7,706 nucleotides of DNA from Geobacter sp. UBA6169 (GTDB taxonomy: Bacteria > Desulfobacterota > Desulfuromonadia > Geobacterales > Pseudopelobacteraceae). The stretch lies in contig DIUB01000117.1 in NCBI GenBank assembly GCA_002422265.1, positions 16,569 through 24,274 of the forward strand, read 5' to 3'. A model generated the notes under the pieces. It saw only the letters and a list, made by a program, of their open reading frames with translations, had not been told where the DNA came from and did no database searches. Made by a program: the position numbers and the translations under genes. The first letter of the stretch is position 1; each line of letters opens with the position of its first letter. This document shows, piece by piece, positions 1 through 4,846 of this stretch.

Positions 1-700
1 CGATCATGTCGATCCCCACCTGACCAAAGACCAACTGCTTGGCTGTGGCCACGTAGATATTGCCCGGTCCGGTAATCTTGTCCACCTTGGGGATACTGGC
101 AGTACCGTAGGCCAGGGCAGCCACAGCCTGGGCACCGCCAACCCGGAAGATCCGGTCTACACCGGCAAGTTTTGCCGCAGCCAGCACCGCCGGATTGATC
201 TCATTACCCGGCGTGGGGCAGACCATGATAATCTCGCGCACCCCGGCCACCCTGGCCGGTACGGCGTTCATAATCACACTGCTGGGGTAGCTGGCCTTGC
301 CGCCCGGCACATAGATGCCGACCCGATTCAACGGGGTCACCTTCTGCCCCAGCAGGATATCGCTCTCTTCTGTAGATATCCAGGTCTGCTGCTTTTGCTT
401 TTCGTGGAAGCGGGCCACCCGCTCACAGGCCAGCTGCAGGGCTGCCAGATCGTCGGCAGGCACAGCGGACACAGCAGCCTCAATCTCGTCAGCGGTTATC
501 TCCAGCCCGGCGGCATCGGCCAGACCAAGCCGGTCAAAACGGTTGGTGTACTCCAGCAGGGCATCATCGCCACTGCTGCGGATATCCTGAATAATTCCTT
601 GCACCACCTCGATCACCTGCAGCGAGGTTTCCTCACCACGGGTCAGGATAGCGCTGAACTGGTGGTCGAAATCGGTGTCGTTGATATCGAGAAACAGCAT
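1..700 (-). CDS. hisD: Histidinol dehydrogenase, N-terminal part (runs off the left edge)
   Basis: Histidinol dehydrogenase carries out the last two steps of histidine synthesis, oxidising L-histidinol to L-histidine with two NAD+ in the cytoplasm. The minus frame is open from an ATG at 698-700 to the window edge, giving 233 residues of a family that is usually about 430 long. Family signatures are visible: VGIYVPGGKASYPSSVIMN at about residues 127-145, VGGAQAVAALAYGT at 187-200, and KITGPGNIYVATAKQ at 208-222, followed by GQVGIDMI at the edge. The catalytic Glu-His pair and the zinc ligands would lie beyond the window and cannot be checked. AAGGA about 8 bases before the ATG supports the start. 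The 65 bases between this start and the upstream HEPN gene show no clear promoter or terminator, so expression probably depends on read-through from the murA-hisG side or on a promoter I cannot recognise. Confidence 0.96.
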   Translation of the reverse strand, partial: MLFLDINDTDFDHQFSAILTRGEETSLQVIEVVQGIIQDIRSSGDDALLEYTNRFDRLGLADAAGLEITADEIEAAVSAVPADDLAALQLACERVARFHEKQKQQTWISTEESDILLGQKVTPLNRVGIYVPGGKASYPSSVIMNAVPARVAGVREIIMVCPTPGNEINPAVLAAAKLAGVDRIFRVGGAQAVAALAYGTASIPKVDKITGPGNIYVATAKQLVFGQVGIDMI

Positions 701-765
701 TTTTATTGTCCTTGTTCTCTGTGGTTGTGTGATCACCTTGCGGAGGTCTATTGATTTTACGCGAT

Positions 766-1152
766 TTATCGGGCTGACTCGCAGGTTTGGTATGCCAACG
801 CTCTGAATTTTTCGACATCTTCCAGGGCAGAAATAACATCCTCAGTTGAGAAAGATGCTTCGGTAGAATAATCTGCTTCTTCGCGCAACTTTTGTTGTCG
901 CGCCAATATCTTTCCAAACTCTTGTGAGATGTCTCCAGTTTTGACAAATTGCTGGCTGAAAAGCAAAAAAGCACCATGATGACTTTTAGGAGAAATGTTT
1001 CGTAGCAACAACATTGCTCTCGTATAGTGCAATACTGCGTAATAACAGCGAGACATGGCATCGAGGCATAAAGATTCTCTCACAAGCACATTCGCACTGC
1101 GTAGAGACTCGTCTCCCCGGTTCAGCTCAGCATTCAAAACCTCTTTGGTCAT
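766..1152 (-). CDS. HEPN domain protein (UPF0332-like), probable RNase toxin of an MNT/HEPN pair
   Basis: This 128-residue, probably all-helical protein resembles the short HEPN proteins often annotated UPF0332. SRCYYAVLHYTRAMLLLR (about 34-51) matches the core helix of the family. R51 and H58 form an Arg-X6-His motif (RNISPKSH), which fits the RX4-6H active site of HEPN ribonucleases, and FVKTGDISQEFGKILARQ (69-86) followed by LREEADY (89-95) is also family-like. Its ATG overlaps the stop of the upstream nucleotidyltransferase gene as ATGA, indicating translational coupling. In characterised HepT/MntA pairs the HEPN protein is an RNase toxin that the MNT partner silences by AMPylating a tyrosine just after the motif. 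Here H58 is followed by HG, with no such tyrosine, so that mechanism may not apply. Family membership is well supported; toxicity is inference, since some HEPN/MNT pairs have other or unknown roles. Confidence 0.88.
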   Translation of the reverse strand: MTKEVLNAELNRGDESLRSANVLVRESLCLDAMSRCYYAVLHYTRAMLLLRNISPKSHHGAFLLFSQQFVKTGDISQEFGKILARQQKLREEADYSTEASFSTEDVISALEDVEKFRALAYQTCESAR

Positions 1153-1484
1153 AACATTACCTTATCCCGTTCAATTTCCTGAATAAGGGGATAACCGCTT
1201 TGCCGTTGGCGTTCATAATCACTCTGCGAGAAGATCAACGGTGATATATCAACGTCTGTCTTTAACAGCTCCTCGTAAGCCAAATCAATGATTGCGCACT
1301 TGGTTTTATAATTCACACATTTAAGGATCACAGCAACATCCAGATCAGAATCTTTATGGGCATCCCCTCGTGACTTTGATCCAAACAGGCAACTATAAAG
1401 GTAATTGTCAGGAAAGTTTGTAACCAGAAGTGATGAAAATTCCTTGAGTGCGTCATGCTCATTTTGCGTAAGCTGTGTAGCCAT
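1149..1484 (-). CDS. Minimal nucleotidyltransferase (MNT), probable antitoxin partner of the HEPN protein
   Basis: The product is a 111-residue minimal nucleotidyltransferase of the pol-beta fold. The diagnostic GS-X10-DXD pattern is intact: G35-S36 in LFGSKSRGDAHKDSDLDVAVI, with D47 and D49 as metal ligands; D79 in KTDVDISP is a candidate third acidic residue. In studied pairs, MNT proteins transfer AMP to the HEPN partner and neutralise it. I chose the ATG at 1482-1484 because AAGGAAG sits 5 bases upstream; a longer reading from a TTG at 1500-1502 would add six residues but start inside that ribosome binding site. The stop overlaps the HEPN start by 4 bases, the usual MNT-then-HEPN order with coupled translation. 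A 50-base gap separates it from the upstream membrane-protein gene. The catalytic motif predicts an active enzyme; the substrate is inferred from the family. Confidence 0.88.
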   Translation of the reverse strand: MATQLTQNEHDALKEFSSLLVTNFPDNYLYSCLFGSKSRGDAHKDSDLDVAVILKCVNYKTKCAIIDLAYEELLKTDVDISPLIFSQSDYERQRQSGYPLIQEIERDKVML

Positions 1485-1534
1485 AGTGTCTTCCTTTGAC
1501 AAATGAAATCAATAGGTCAGTCAACGTTTCAGCA

Positions 1535-1981
1535 CTATCCGATACACGAGGGTCGTCTCACCCCAATTTCGCAATAGCCATGGAACGATGCTTCCTTCCC
1601 TCTTTCTATGCTGCACCCCTGGCCAGAATATTTTGCAAGAAATTCAAGTTCTACATTTGGGTCATCGTCATAGCCGTAGTAGTTGCGCCACGCTTGGTCA
1701 AAATTTTTACGTTGCTTTCCTTTCAGAAACAGCCTGAAATCAAAAACTGCTATTCGGTGTTTTTCAAAGCCAGCCTTAAGCAGTTCACAGGGATCCTTGT
1801 AACCTTCGGTAAGCGCTGTATTGAGTAATAGTAACTCACCCCTGAAGGCATCCCTAAACTTGGCTGCAGCCTCATTAAACCTACTCTCAGCGTTCCGACT
1901 TTTTGTAAGGTAGTGTCCGACAAAACCACCAACCATTGCACCAACGAGAGCTAATGAAAAACTACCAAATTCGATTGGCAT
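1535..1981 (-). CDS. Small membrane-anchored protein of unknown function
   Basis: I recognise no named function. The 148-residue product has an N-terminal hydrophobic segment at about residues 7-25 (FSLALVGAMVGGFVGHYLT), a likely single transmembrane helix, then a basic stretch (TKSRNAESR) and a soluble, probably helical domain containing AAAKFRDAFRGELL, KHRIAVFDFRLFL and FDQAWRNYYGYDDD. I recall similar short 'hypothetical' proteins, unchecked, that begin MPIE(I/F)GSFSL and end in a charged helix. The ATG at 1979-1981 is chosen because AAAGGAAAG lies a few bases before it and the hydrophobic segment follows at once; the frame is open upstream to 2089 but that extension is cysteine-rich and unlike a protein N-terminus. 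The last 20 or so residues (from about FHGYCEIG) look unlike a natural end, and a frameshift there is possible. It sits between two toxin-antitoxin-like units on the same strand and may be a passenger. Confidence 0.65.
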   Translation of the reverse strand: MPIEFGSFSLALVGAMVGGFVGHYLTKSRNAESRFNEAAAKFRDAFRGELLLLNTALTEGYKDPCELLKAGFEKHRIAVFDFRLFLKGKQRKNFDQAWRNYYGYDDDPNVELEFLAKYSGQGCSIERGKEASFHGYCEIGVRRPSCIG

Positions 1982-2006
1982 GATCTTTCCTTTACGGAAC
2001 CTTTGG

Positions 2007-2187
2007 CTAACCCTGCAACACAGCTCTTTCTGACAACAAGCGATACCGCATCTCAACCAAAGCTGACCATTCAACGAAATCCATAGCATCTCCTGCTACA
2101 CCGGCCTGATATTCAGTAAGAAATCTTTCCATGTCAGCACTCAAAACGGCTAAGGGCTGCTTTCATAACCTTCAACTCTTTCTGCAA
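2007..2187 (-). pseudogene. Frameshifted antitoxin-like gene remnant
   Basis: Two overlapping short reading frames together resemble one small protein. The first, from a TTG at 2187 with GGAGGG 6 bases upstream, reads LQKELKVMKAALSRFEC and stops at TGA (2134-2136). The second, from an ATG at 2130-2132, reads 41 residues to TAG at 2007-2009 and includes ERFLTEYQAGVAGDAMDFVE and WSALVEMRYRLL. Dropping one T near 2138 joins them as ...LSRFE-ADMERFLTEY..., giving about 58 residues. The G(D/E)xMDFxEW pattern followed by a charged helix is one I recall from short antitoxin-like proteins, possibly those next to TumE-type toxins; this is memory, not a search. No matching toxin is visible here. The remnant starts 20 bases after the YgiT-type gene and ends 26 bases before the membrane-protein gene. 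It could instead be two coupled small genes or a sequencing error. Confidence 0.45.
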
Positions 2188-2206
2188 CTTCAACCCTCCA
2201 GTTTGT

Positions 2207-2434
2207 TCAAGCAAAAGCTGTCACTTCAACCGGGCGCTTAACAGCAAAGCTGTGACGATGTATCTTGATCCGCTCAATTTCATGCAGCGTTTCAGCCGTC
2301 ATGTAGCTTTCACCGCAAGCAGGGCAGGAAACCACTGGAATATCTTCGATAATCAGAAGATTTTTCTTCTTTCCAAAGCTTCTGGTAACCTGCTTTACAA
2401 CCGCTGTATCTTTTCCGCAGATATCGCAAATCAT
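2207..2434 (-). CDS. YgiT-type zinc-finger protein, probable antitoxin-side partner of the DUF4258 protein
   Basis: This 75-residue protein matches the YgiT/MqsA-type zinc-finger family. Two CXXC knuckles are visible, C3/C6 in MICDICGK and C37/C40 in SCPACGESY, which should bind one zinc ion. Between them lies VTRSFGKKKNLLIIEDIPVV, and after them the typical TAETLHEIERIKIHR and a conserved short tail (SFAVKRPVEVTAFA). It has only the zinc-binding half; the helix-turn-helix half that lets full-length MqsA bind DNA is absent, which is usual for this short form. GGAGGAA sits about 6 bases before the ATG, and the gene begins 15 bases after the DUF4258 stop, so the two form one transcription unit. 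By family analogy the protein would bind and restrain the toxin-like neighbour. The zinc-finger assignment is firm; the antitoxin role is inference from context. Confidence 0.9.
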   Translation of the reverse strand: MICDICGKDTAVVKQVTRSFGKKKNLLIIEDIPVVSCPACGESYMTAETLHEIERIKIHRHSFAVKRPVEVTAFA

Positions 2435-2750
2435 AAGAGCTTCCTCCGTTCAGAGAGCAAAGACCGTAATAATGATCAGCTTGCCGGTTATGCTCATTTT
2501 GGTGACAACCCCGATACCTCGTGTATGAAAGGTTGCACCGTGTACAAGATACTTCCACTCTGCAGATGCTGACTCCTTCTGTCGTTCAACAATTTCACCA
2601 TGCAGAATACACCGTTCGACATCAAAAATGGAAAACCCGTCATCGTCCATCTCTTCTGTTGCATGCAGGGTGACGACATAGTTCCGTAACCTGATCGCTT
2701 CCCGCATCTGTTTTGATACTCGTGAATACATACAAGTCCTGTCACTTCAA
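2218..2750. repeat. 12-base direct repeat flanking the DUF4258/YgiT cassette
   Basis: The sequence CTGTCACTTCAA occurs at 2218-2229 and again at 2739-2750, in the same orientation. The first copy lies inside the 3' end of the YgiT-type gene (codons for about VEVTA); the second lies just upstream of the DUF4258 start. Together they bracket nearly the whole two-gene cassette. Both copies stop matching at 12 bases. They could be a trace of cassette movement or recombination, but a chance repeat of this length within a few kilobases is possible. Confidence 0.35.
2450..2731 (-). CDS. DUF4258 domain protein, probable toxin of a DUF4258/YgiT pair
   Basis: The 93-residue product shows the pattern of DUF4258: an early histidine in TLHATEEMDDDGFSIFDVER (H23, about 21-40), then CILHGEIVER (41-50), a KYLVHG strand (60-65) and a closing hydrophobic strand LIIITVFAL (85-93). 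These small proteins are commonly encoded just before a YgiT-type zinc-finger gene and are thought to be RelE/BrnT-like ribonuclease toxins. That activity is family-level inference, and I see no residue that proves catalysis. The ATG at 2729-2731 is preceded by AGGAC at a short but workable distance. The gene begins 35 bases after the hisG stop, with no terminator or convincing promoter between, so it may be read from the murA-hisG transcript. An imperfect dyad overlaps its start codon. Toxin-first order is the common arrangement for this pair. Confidence 0.85.
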   Translation of the reverse strand: MYSRVSKQMREAIRLRNYVVTLHATEEMDDDGFSIFDVERCILHGEIVERQKESASAEWKYLVHGATFHTRGIGVVTKMSITGKLIIITVFAL

Positions 2751-2755
2751 GTATG
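2729..2755. promoter_or_regulatory. Imperfect dyad over the DUF4258 start codon, possible operator
   Basis: Reading the plus strand, CATAC-AAGT-CCTGTC-ACTT-CAA-GTATG pairs CATAC with GTATG and AAGT with ACTT, interrupted by a 3-base bulge. It covers the start codon and ribosome binding site of the toxin-like gene, where a toxin-antitoxin autoregulatory site or an RNA hairpin hiding the start could sit. The YgiT partner has no visible DNA-binding domain, which argues against it as the repressor. Short imperfect dyads also arise by chance. Confidence 0.2.
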
Positions 2756-2766
2756 CAGCAGCATCC

Positions 2767-3408
2767 TTAGCCCAGCACCTTCTCCAGACCGTCAATAATG
2801 CCGCGAATCCGCTCGTGCTTGGTCTTGAGCGAGGCCCGGTTTACCACCAGACGGGTGGTAATTTCAGCAATAGTTTCTACCTCAACCAGACCGTTCTGGC
2901 GCAGGGTCTCGCCGGTGGATACCAGGTCAACGATCCGCTCCGAAAGTCCCACCAGCGGCCCCAGCTCAATGGATCCGTACAGCTTGATGATCTCGGCCTG
3001 TACCCCTTTGGCAGCAAAATACTTCTCTGCAATATGGGGATATTTGGTGGCCACCCGGATGTGAGACCAACGGCCGGGATCATCGCTTGCTGCCAGACCC
3101 GCTGGTTCTGCCACCATCATCCGGCAGTAACCGAACTTCAGGTCCAGCGGTTCATACAGGTCCTTATCCTGCTCCAGCAGGGTATCCTTGCCCACAATTC
3201 CCAGATCGGCGCAACCGTACTCCACATAGGTGGGAACATCAGTAGCCCGCACGATCAGGGCCCGCAGGTTCTGCTCCGGGTACTCGAAGATCAGCTTGCG
3301 GGAATCTTCCAGCATACTCTCCAGATGGAGTCCGATTTTGGCGAACAGTTCGATTGATTCGGTCAGGATGCGACCTTTGGGAATGGCAATGGTCAGTTGA
3401 TTGTTCAT
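2767..3408 (-). CDS. hisG: ATP phosphoribosyltransferase, short catalytic form
   Basis: HisG catalyses the first, committed step of histidine synthesis, joining ATP and PRPP to give N1-(5-phosphoribosyl)-ATP. The 213-residue protein begins LTIAIPKGRILTESIELFAK and contains GCADLGIVGKDTLLE (65-79) and the PRPP-binding loop DLVSTGETLRQNGL (161-174). It ends at KVLG, without the roughly 80-residue C-terminal regulatory domain of long-form HisG. It is therefore the short form, which in known cases needs the HisRS-like subunit HisZ for activity and histidine feedback. No hisZ is present in the window, so one is expected elsewhere. The ATG overlaps the murA stop as ATGA, so translation is probably coupled to MurA. 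Downstream, hisD does not follow directly: about 2 kb of toxin-antitoxin-type genes intervene. Confidence 0.97.
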   Translation of the reverse strand: MNNQLTIAIPKGRILTESIELFAKIGLHLESMLEDSRKLIFEYPEQNLRALIVRATDVPTYVEYGCADLGIVGKDTLLEQDKDLYEPLDLKFGYCRMMVAEPAGLAASDDPGRWSHIRVATKYPHIAEKYFAAKGVQAEIIKLYGSIELGPLVGLSERIVDLVSTGETLRQNGLVEVETIAEITTRLVVNRASLKTKHERIRGIIDGLEKVLG

Positions 3409-4664
3409 GCTTCCGGCACCCGTCTAATATCGGCCCCTAAAGCGGCCAGCTTGGTCTCGATCTGCTCGTAACCACGATCCAGGTGGTAGATCCGTTGGAT
3501 CTCGGTGCTACCTTCTGCGGCCAGACCAGCCAGCACCAGACAGGCCGAGGCCCGCAGGTCAGTGGCCATGACCGGCGCACCGGACAGCTTCTTGACCCCT
3601 TTGACCGTGGCCGAGTTACCTTCTATGGTAATGTCGGCGCCAAAGCGCTGCAGCTCGGAGACATGCATAAAACGATTTTCAAAGATATTTTCGGAAATCA
3701 CACTGGCCCCTTCGGCCACGCACATCAAGGCCATGAACTGGGCCTGCATGTCAGTAGCAAAGCCGGGATAGGGACGGGTCTTGATATTGACTGCCTGAGG
3801 ACGCTTGGGGCCTTTCACCCGCACCACACCGTTACGGTTGGTGATCTCGGCCCCGGCATCCATCAGCTTGAAGGTCAGGGCATCCAGATGTTCCAGCTTC
3901 ATTCCTTTGATCTTGATATCGCCGCCGGTTATGGCGGCAGCACACATGAAGGTGCCGGCCTCAATCCGGTCCGGCATCACCTCGTATGCTGCCGGGGTCA
4001 GCTCAGAGACGCCCTGAATACGGATGGTGTCGGTACCGGCCCCTTCGATCTTGGCCCCCATCCGATTCAGGTAGTCGGCCAGATCGGCAATCTCAGGCTC
4101 ACGGGCCGCATTTTCCAGAATGCTTTCACCTTTGGCCAGGGCAGCCGCCATCATCAGGTGTTCAGTCCCCCCCACCGTGGAGACATCAAAGTTGATCCTC
4201 GCCCCTTTCAACCCTCTCTTGGCAACCGCCTCCACATAGCCGTGCTCCAGTCTGATCTCGGCCCCCAACGCCTTCAACCCCTTCAGGTGCTGATCAATCG
4301 GACGGGCGCCAATGGCACAGCCACCGGGCAGCGAAACCCGTGAGCGGCCAAAACGGGCCAGCAGCGGCCCCAGCACCAGCACTGAGGCCCGCATGGTTTT
4401 GACCAGATCGTAGGTGGCCTCAACCGTGTTGATGGTTCCGGCGTCAATCCGCATGCTGTGTTCATGGCGCTCCACCAGCGCACCCAATGACTCCAGCAGC
4501 TTAGCCGTAGTCGTGATATCCCGCAACTTGGGAACATTGGTAATGGTACTGATGCCGGAAGCCAGCACCGCTGCAATGCAGATGGGAAGGGAAGCGTTCT
4601 TTGAGCCGCTGATGCTCACGTCCCCCTTCAGTTTTCTGCCGCCGTTGATAATCAGTTTGTCCAC
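3405..4664 (-). CDS. murA: UDP-N-acetylglucosamine 1-carboxyvinyltransferase
   Basis: MurA transfers enolpyruvate from PEP to UDP-GlcNAc, the first committed step of peptidoglycan synthesis, in the cytoplasm. The 419-residue length is normal. K22-N23 (SGSKNASLPI) and C116 in LPGGCAIGARPIDQHLKGL match the substrate-binding lysine/asparagine and the catalytic-loop cysteine that fosfomycin alkylates; having Cys rather than Asp there predicts a fosfomycin-sensitive enzyme. D305 in YPGFATDMQAQ fits the catalytic aspartate. FDVSTVGGTEHLMMAAALAKG (159-179) is also characteristic. The start is a GTG at 4662-4664 with GAGG about 9 bases upstream, and the following residues MDKLIINGG fit the family N-terminus. 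The stop overlaps the hisG start by 4 bases. The pairing of murA with hisG is, as I recall, common in Geobacter relatives. Confidence 0.98.
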   Translation of the reverse strand: MDKLIINGGRKLKGDVSISGSKNASLPICIAAVLASGISTITNVPKLRDITTTAKLLESLGALVERHEHSMRIDAGTINTVEATYDLVKTMRASVLVLGPLLARFGRSRVSLPGGCAIGARPIDQHLKGLKALGAEIRLEHGYVEAVAKRGLKGARINFDVSTVGGTEHLMMAAALAKGESILENAAREPEIADLADYLNRMGAKIEGAGTDTIRIQGVSELTPAAYEVMPDRIEAGTFMCAAAITGGDIKIKGMKLEHLDALTFKLMDAGAEITNRNGVVRVKGPKRPQAVNIKTRPYPGFATDMQAQFMALMCVAEGASVISENIFENRFMHVSELQRFGADITIEGNSATVKGVKKLSGAPVMATDLRASACLVLAGLAAEGSTEIQRIYHLDRGYEQIETKLAALGADIRRVPEA

Positions 4665-4699
4665 AGGAAGAGCCTCTTTATGACGTTAACAAAGCAGGT

Positions 4700-4728
4700 A
4701 TACTAGCCCAGAGTGTCTGGAAGGAAAA
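4700..4728 (-). promoter_or_regulatory. Weak candidate promoter for murA-hisG
   Basis: On the minus strand a TAGTAT hexamer (4705-4700) partly matches a sigma-70 -10 box and is followed by ACC, placing a transcript start roughly 30 bases before the murA GTG. A TTTTCC hexamer 17 bases upstream (4728-4723) is a poor -35 box. A small hairpin, CCAGA-GTG-TCTGG (4708-4720), lies in the spacer. The location is right for an operon promoter, but the match is weak. Confidence 0.2.
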
Positions 4729-4758
4729 GAGAAAACACCGGTTGTAGATAGCAGTTCC

Positions 4759-4826
4759 CTTCGACTCCGCTCAGGGTACCATCCTCCTTCACCAGGAAAA
4801 CAATCGTACGCTGAGCGGAGTCGAAG
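4759..4826. repeat. Perfect 16-base inverted repeat, REP-like palindromic element
   Basis: The left arm CTTCGACTCCGCTCAG (4759-4774) is the exact reverse complement of the right arm CTGAGCGGAGTCGAAG (4811-4826), with a 36-base loop. It fills much of the 182-base spacer between the L,D-transpeptidase stop and murA. I recall this arm sequence as a dispersed intergenic palindrome in many bacterial genomes, comparable to REP elements moved by RAYT-type transposases; that recall is unverified. Transcribed from either side it would fold into a strong stem-loop, so it may also protect the 3' end of the glmS-transpeptidase message or dampen read-through into murA. No T-run follows the stem, so it is not a classical intrinsic terminator. 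Confidence 0.75.
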
Positions 4827-4846
4827 CGTATCGCAACAGAGTTATG

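Noticed and set aside
1485..1502. Six-residue N-terminal extension of the nucleotidyltransferase from a TTG start
   Set aside because: The ATG at 1484 has AAGGAAG 5 bases upstream, whereas the TTG start would lie within or before that site and adds nothing conserved.
1496..1828. Plus-strand open frame of 110 codons opposite the membrane-protein gene
   Set aside because: It is antisense to a better-supported gene, has no ribosome binding site and no recognisable protein pattern.
1982..2089. Upstream 36-residue extension of the membrane protein
   Set aside because: It overlaps the antitoxin-like remnant in another frame, is rich in Cys and Trp without pattern, and a strong ribosome binding site precedes the inner ATG.
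3483..4343. Long plus-strand frame (286 codons) opposite murA
   Set aside because: It is antisense to a complete murA; long antisense frames are expected opposite GC-rich coding sequence, and the His/Gly-rich translation fits no family.
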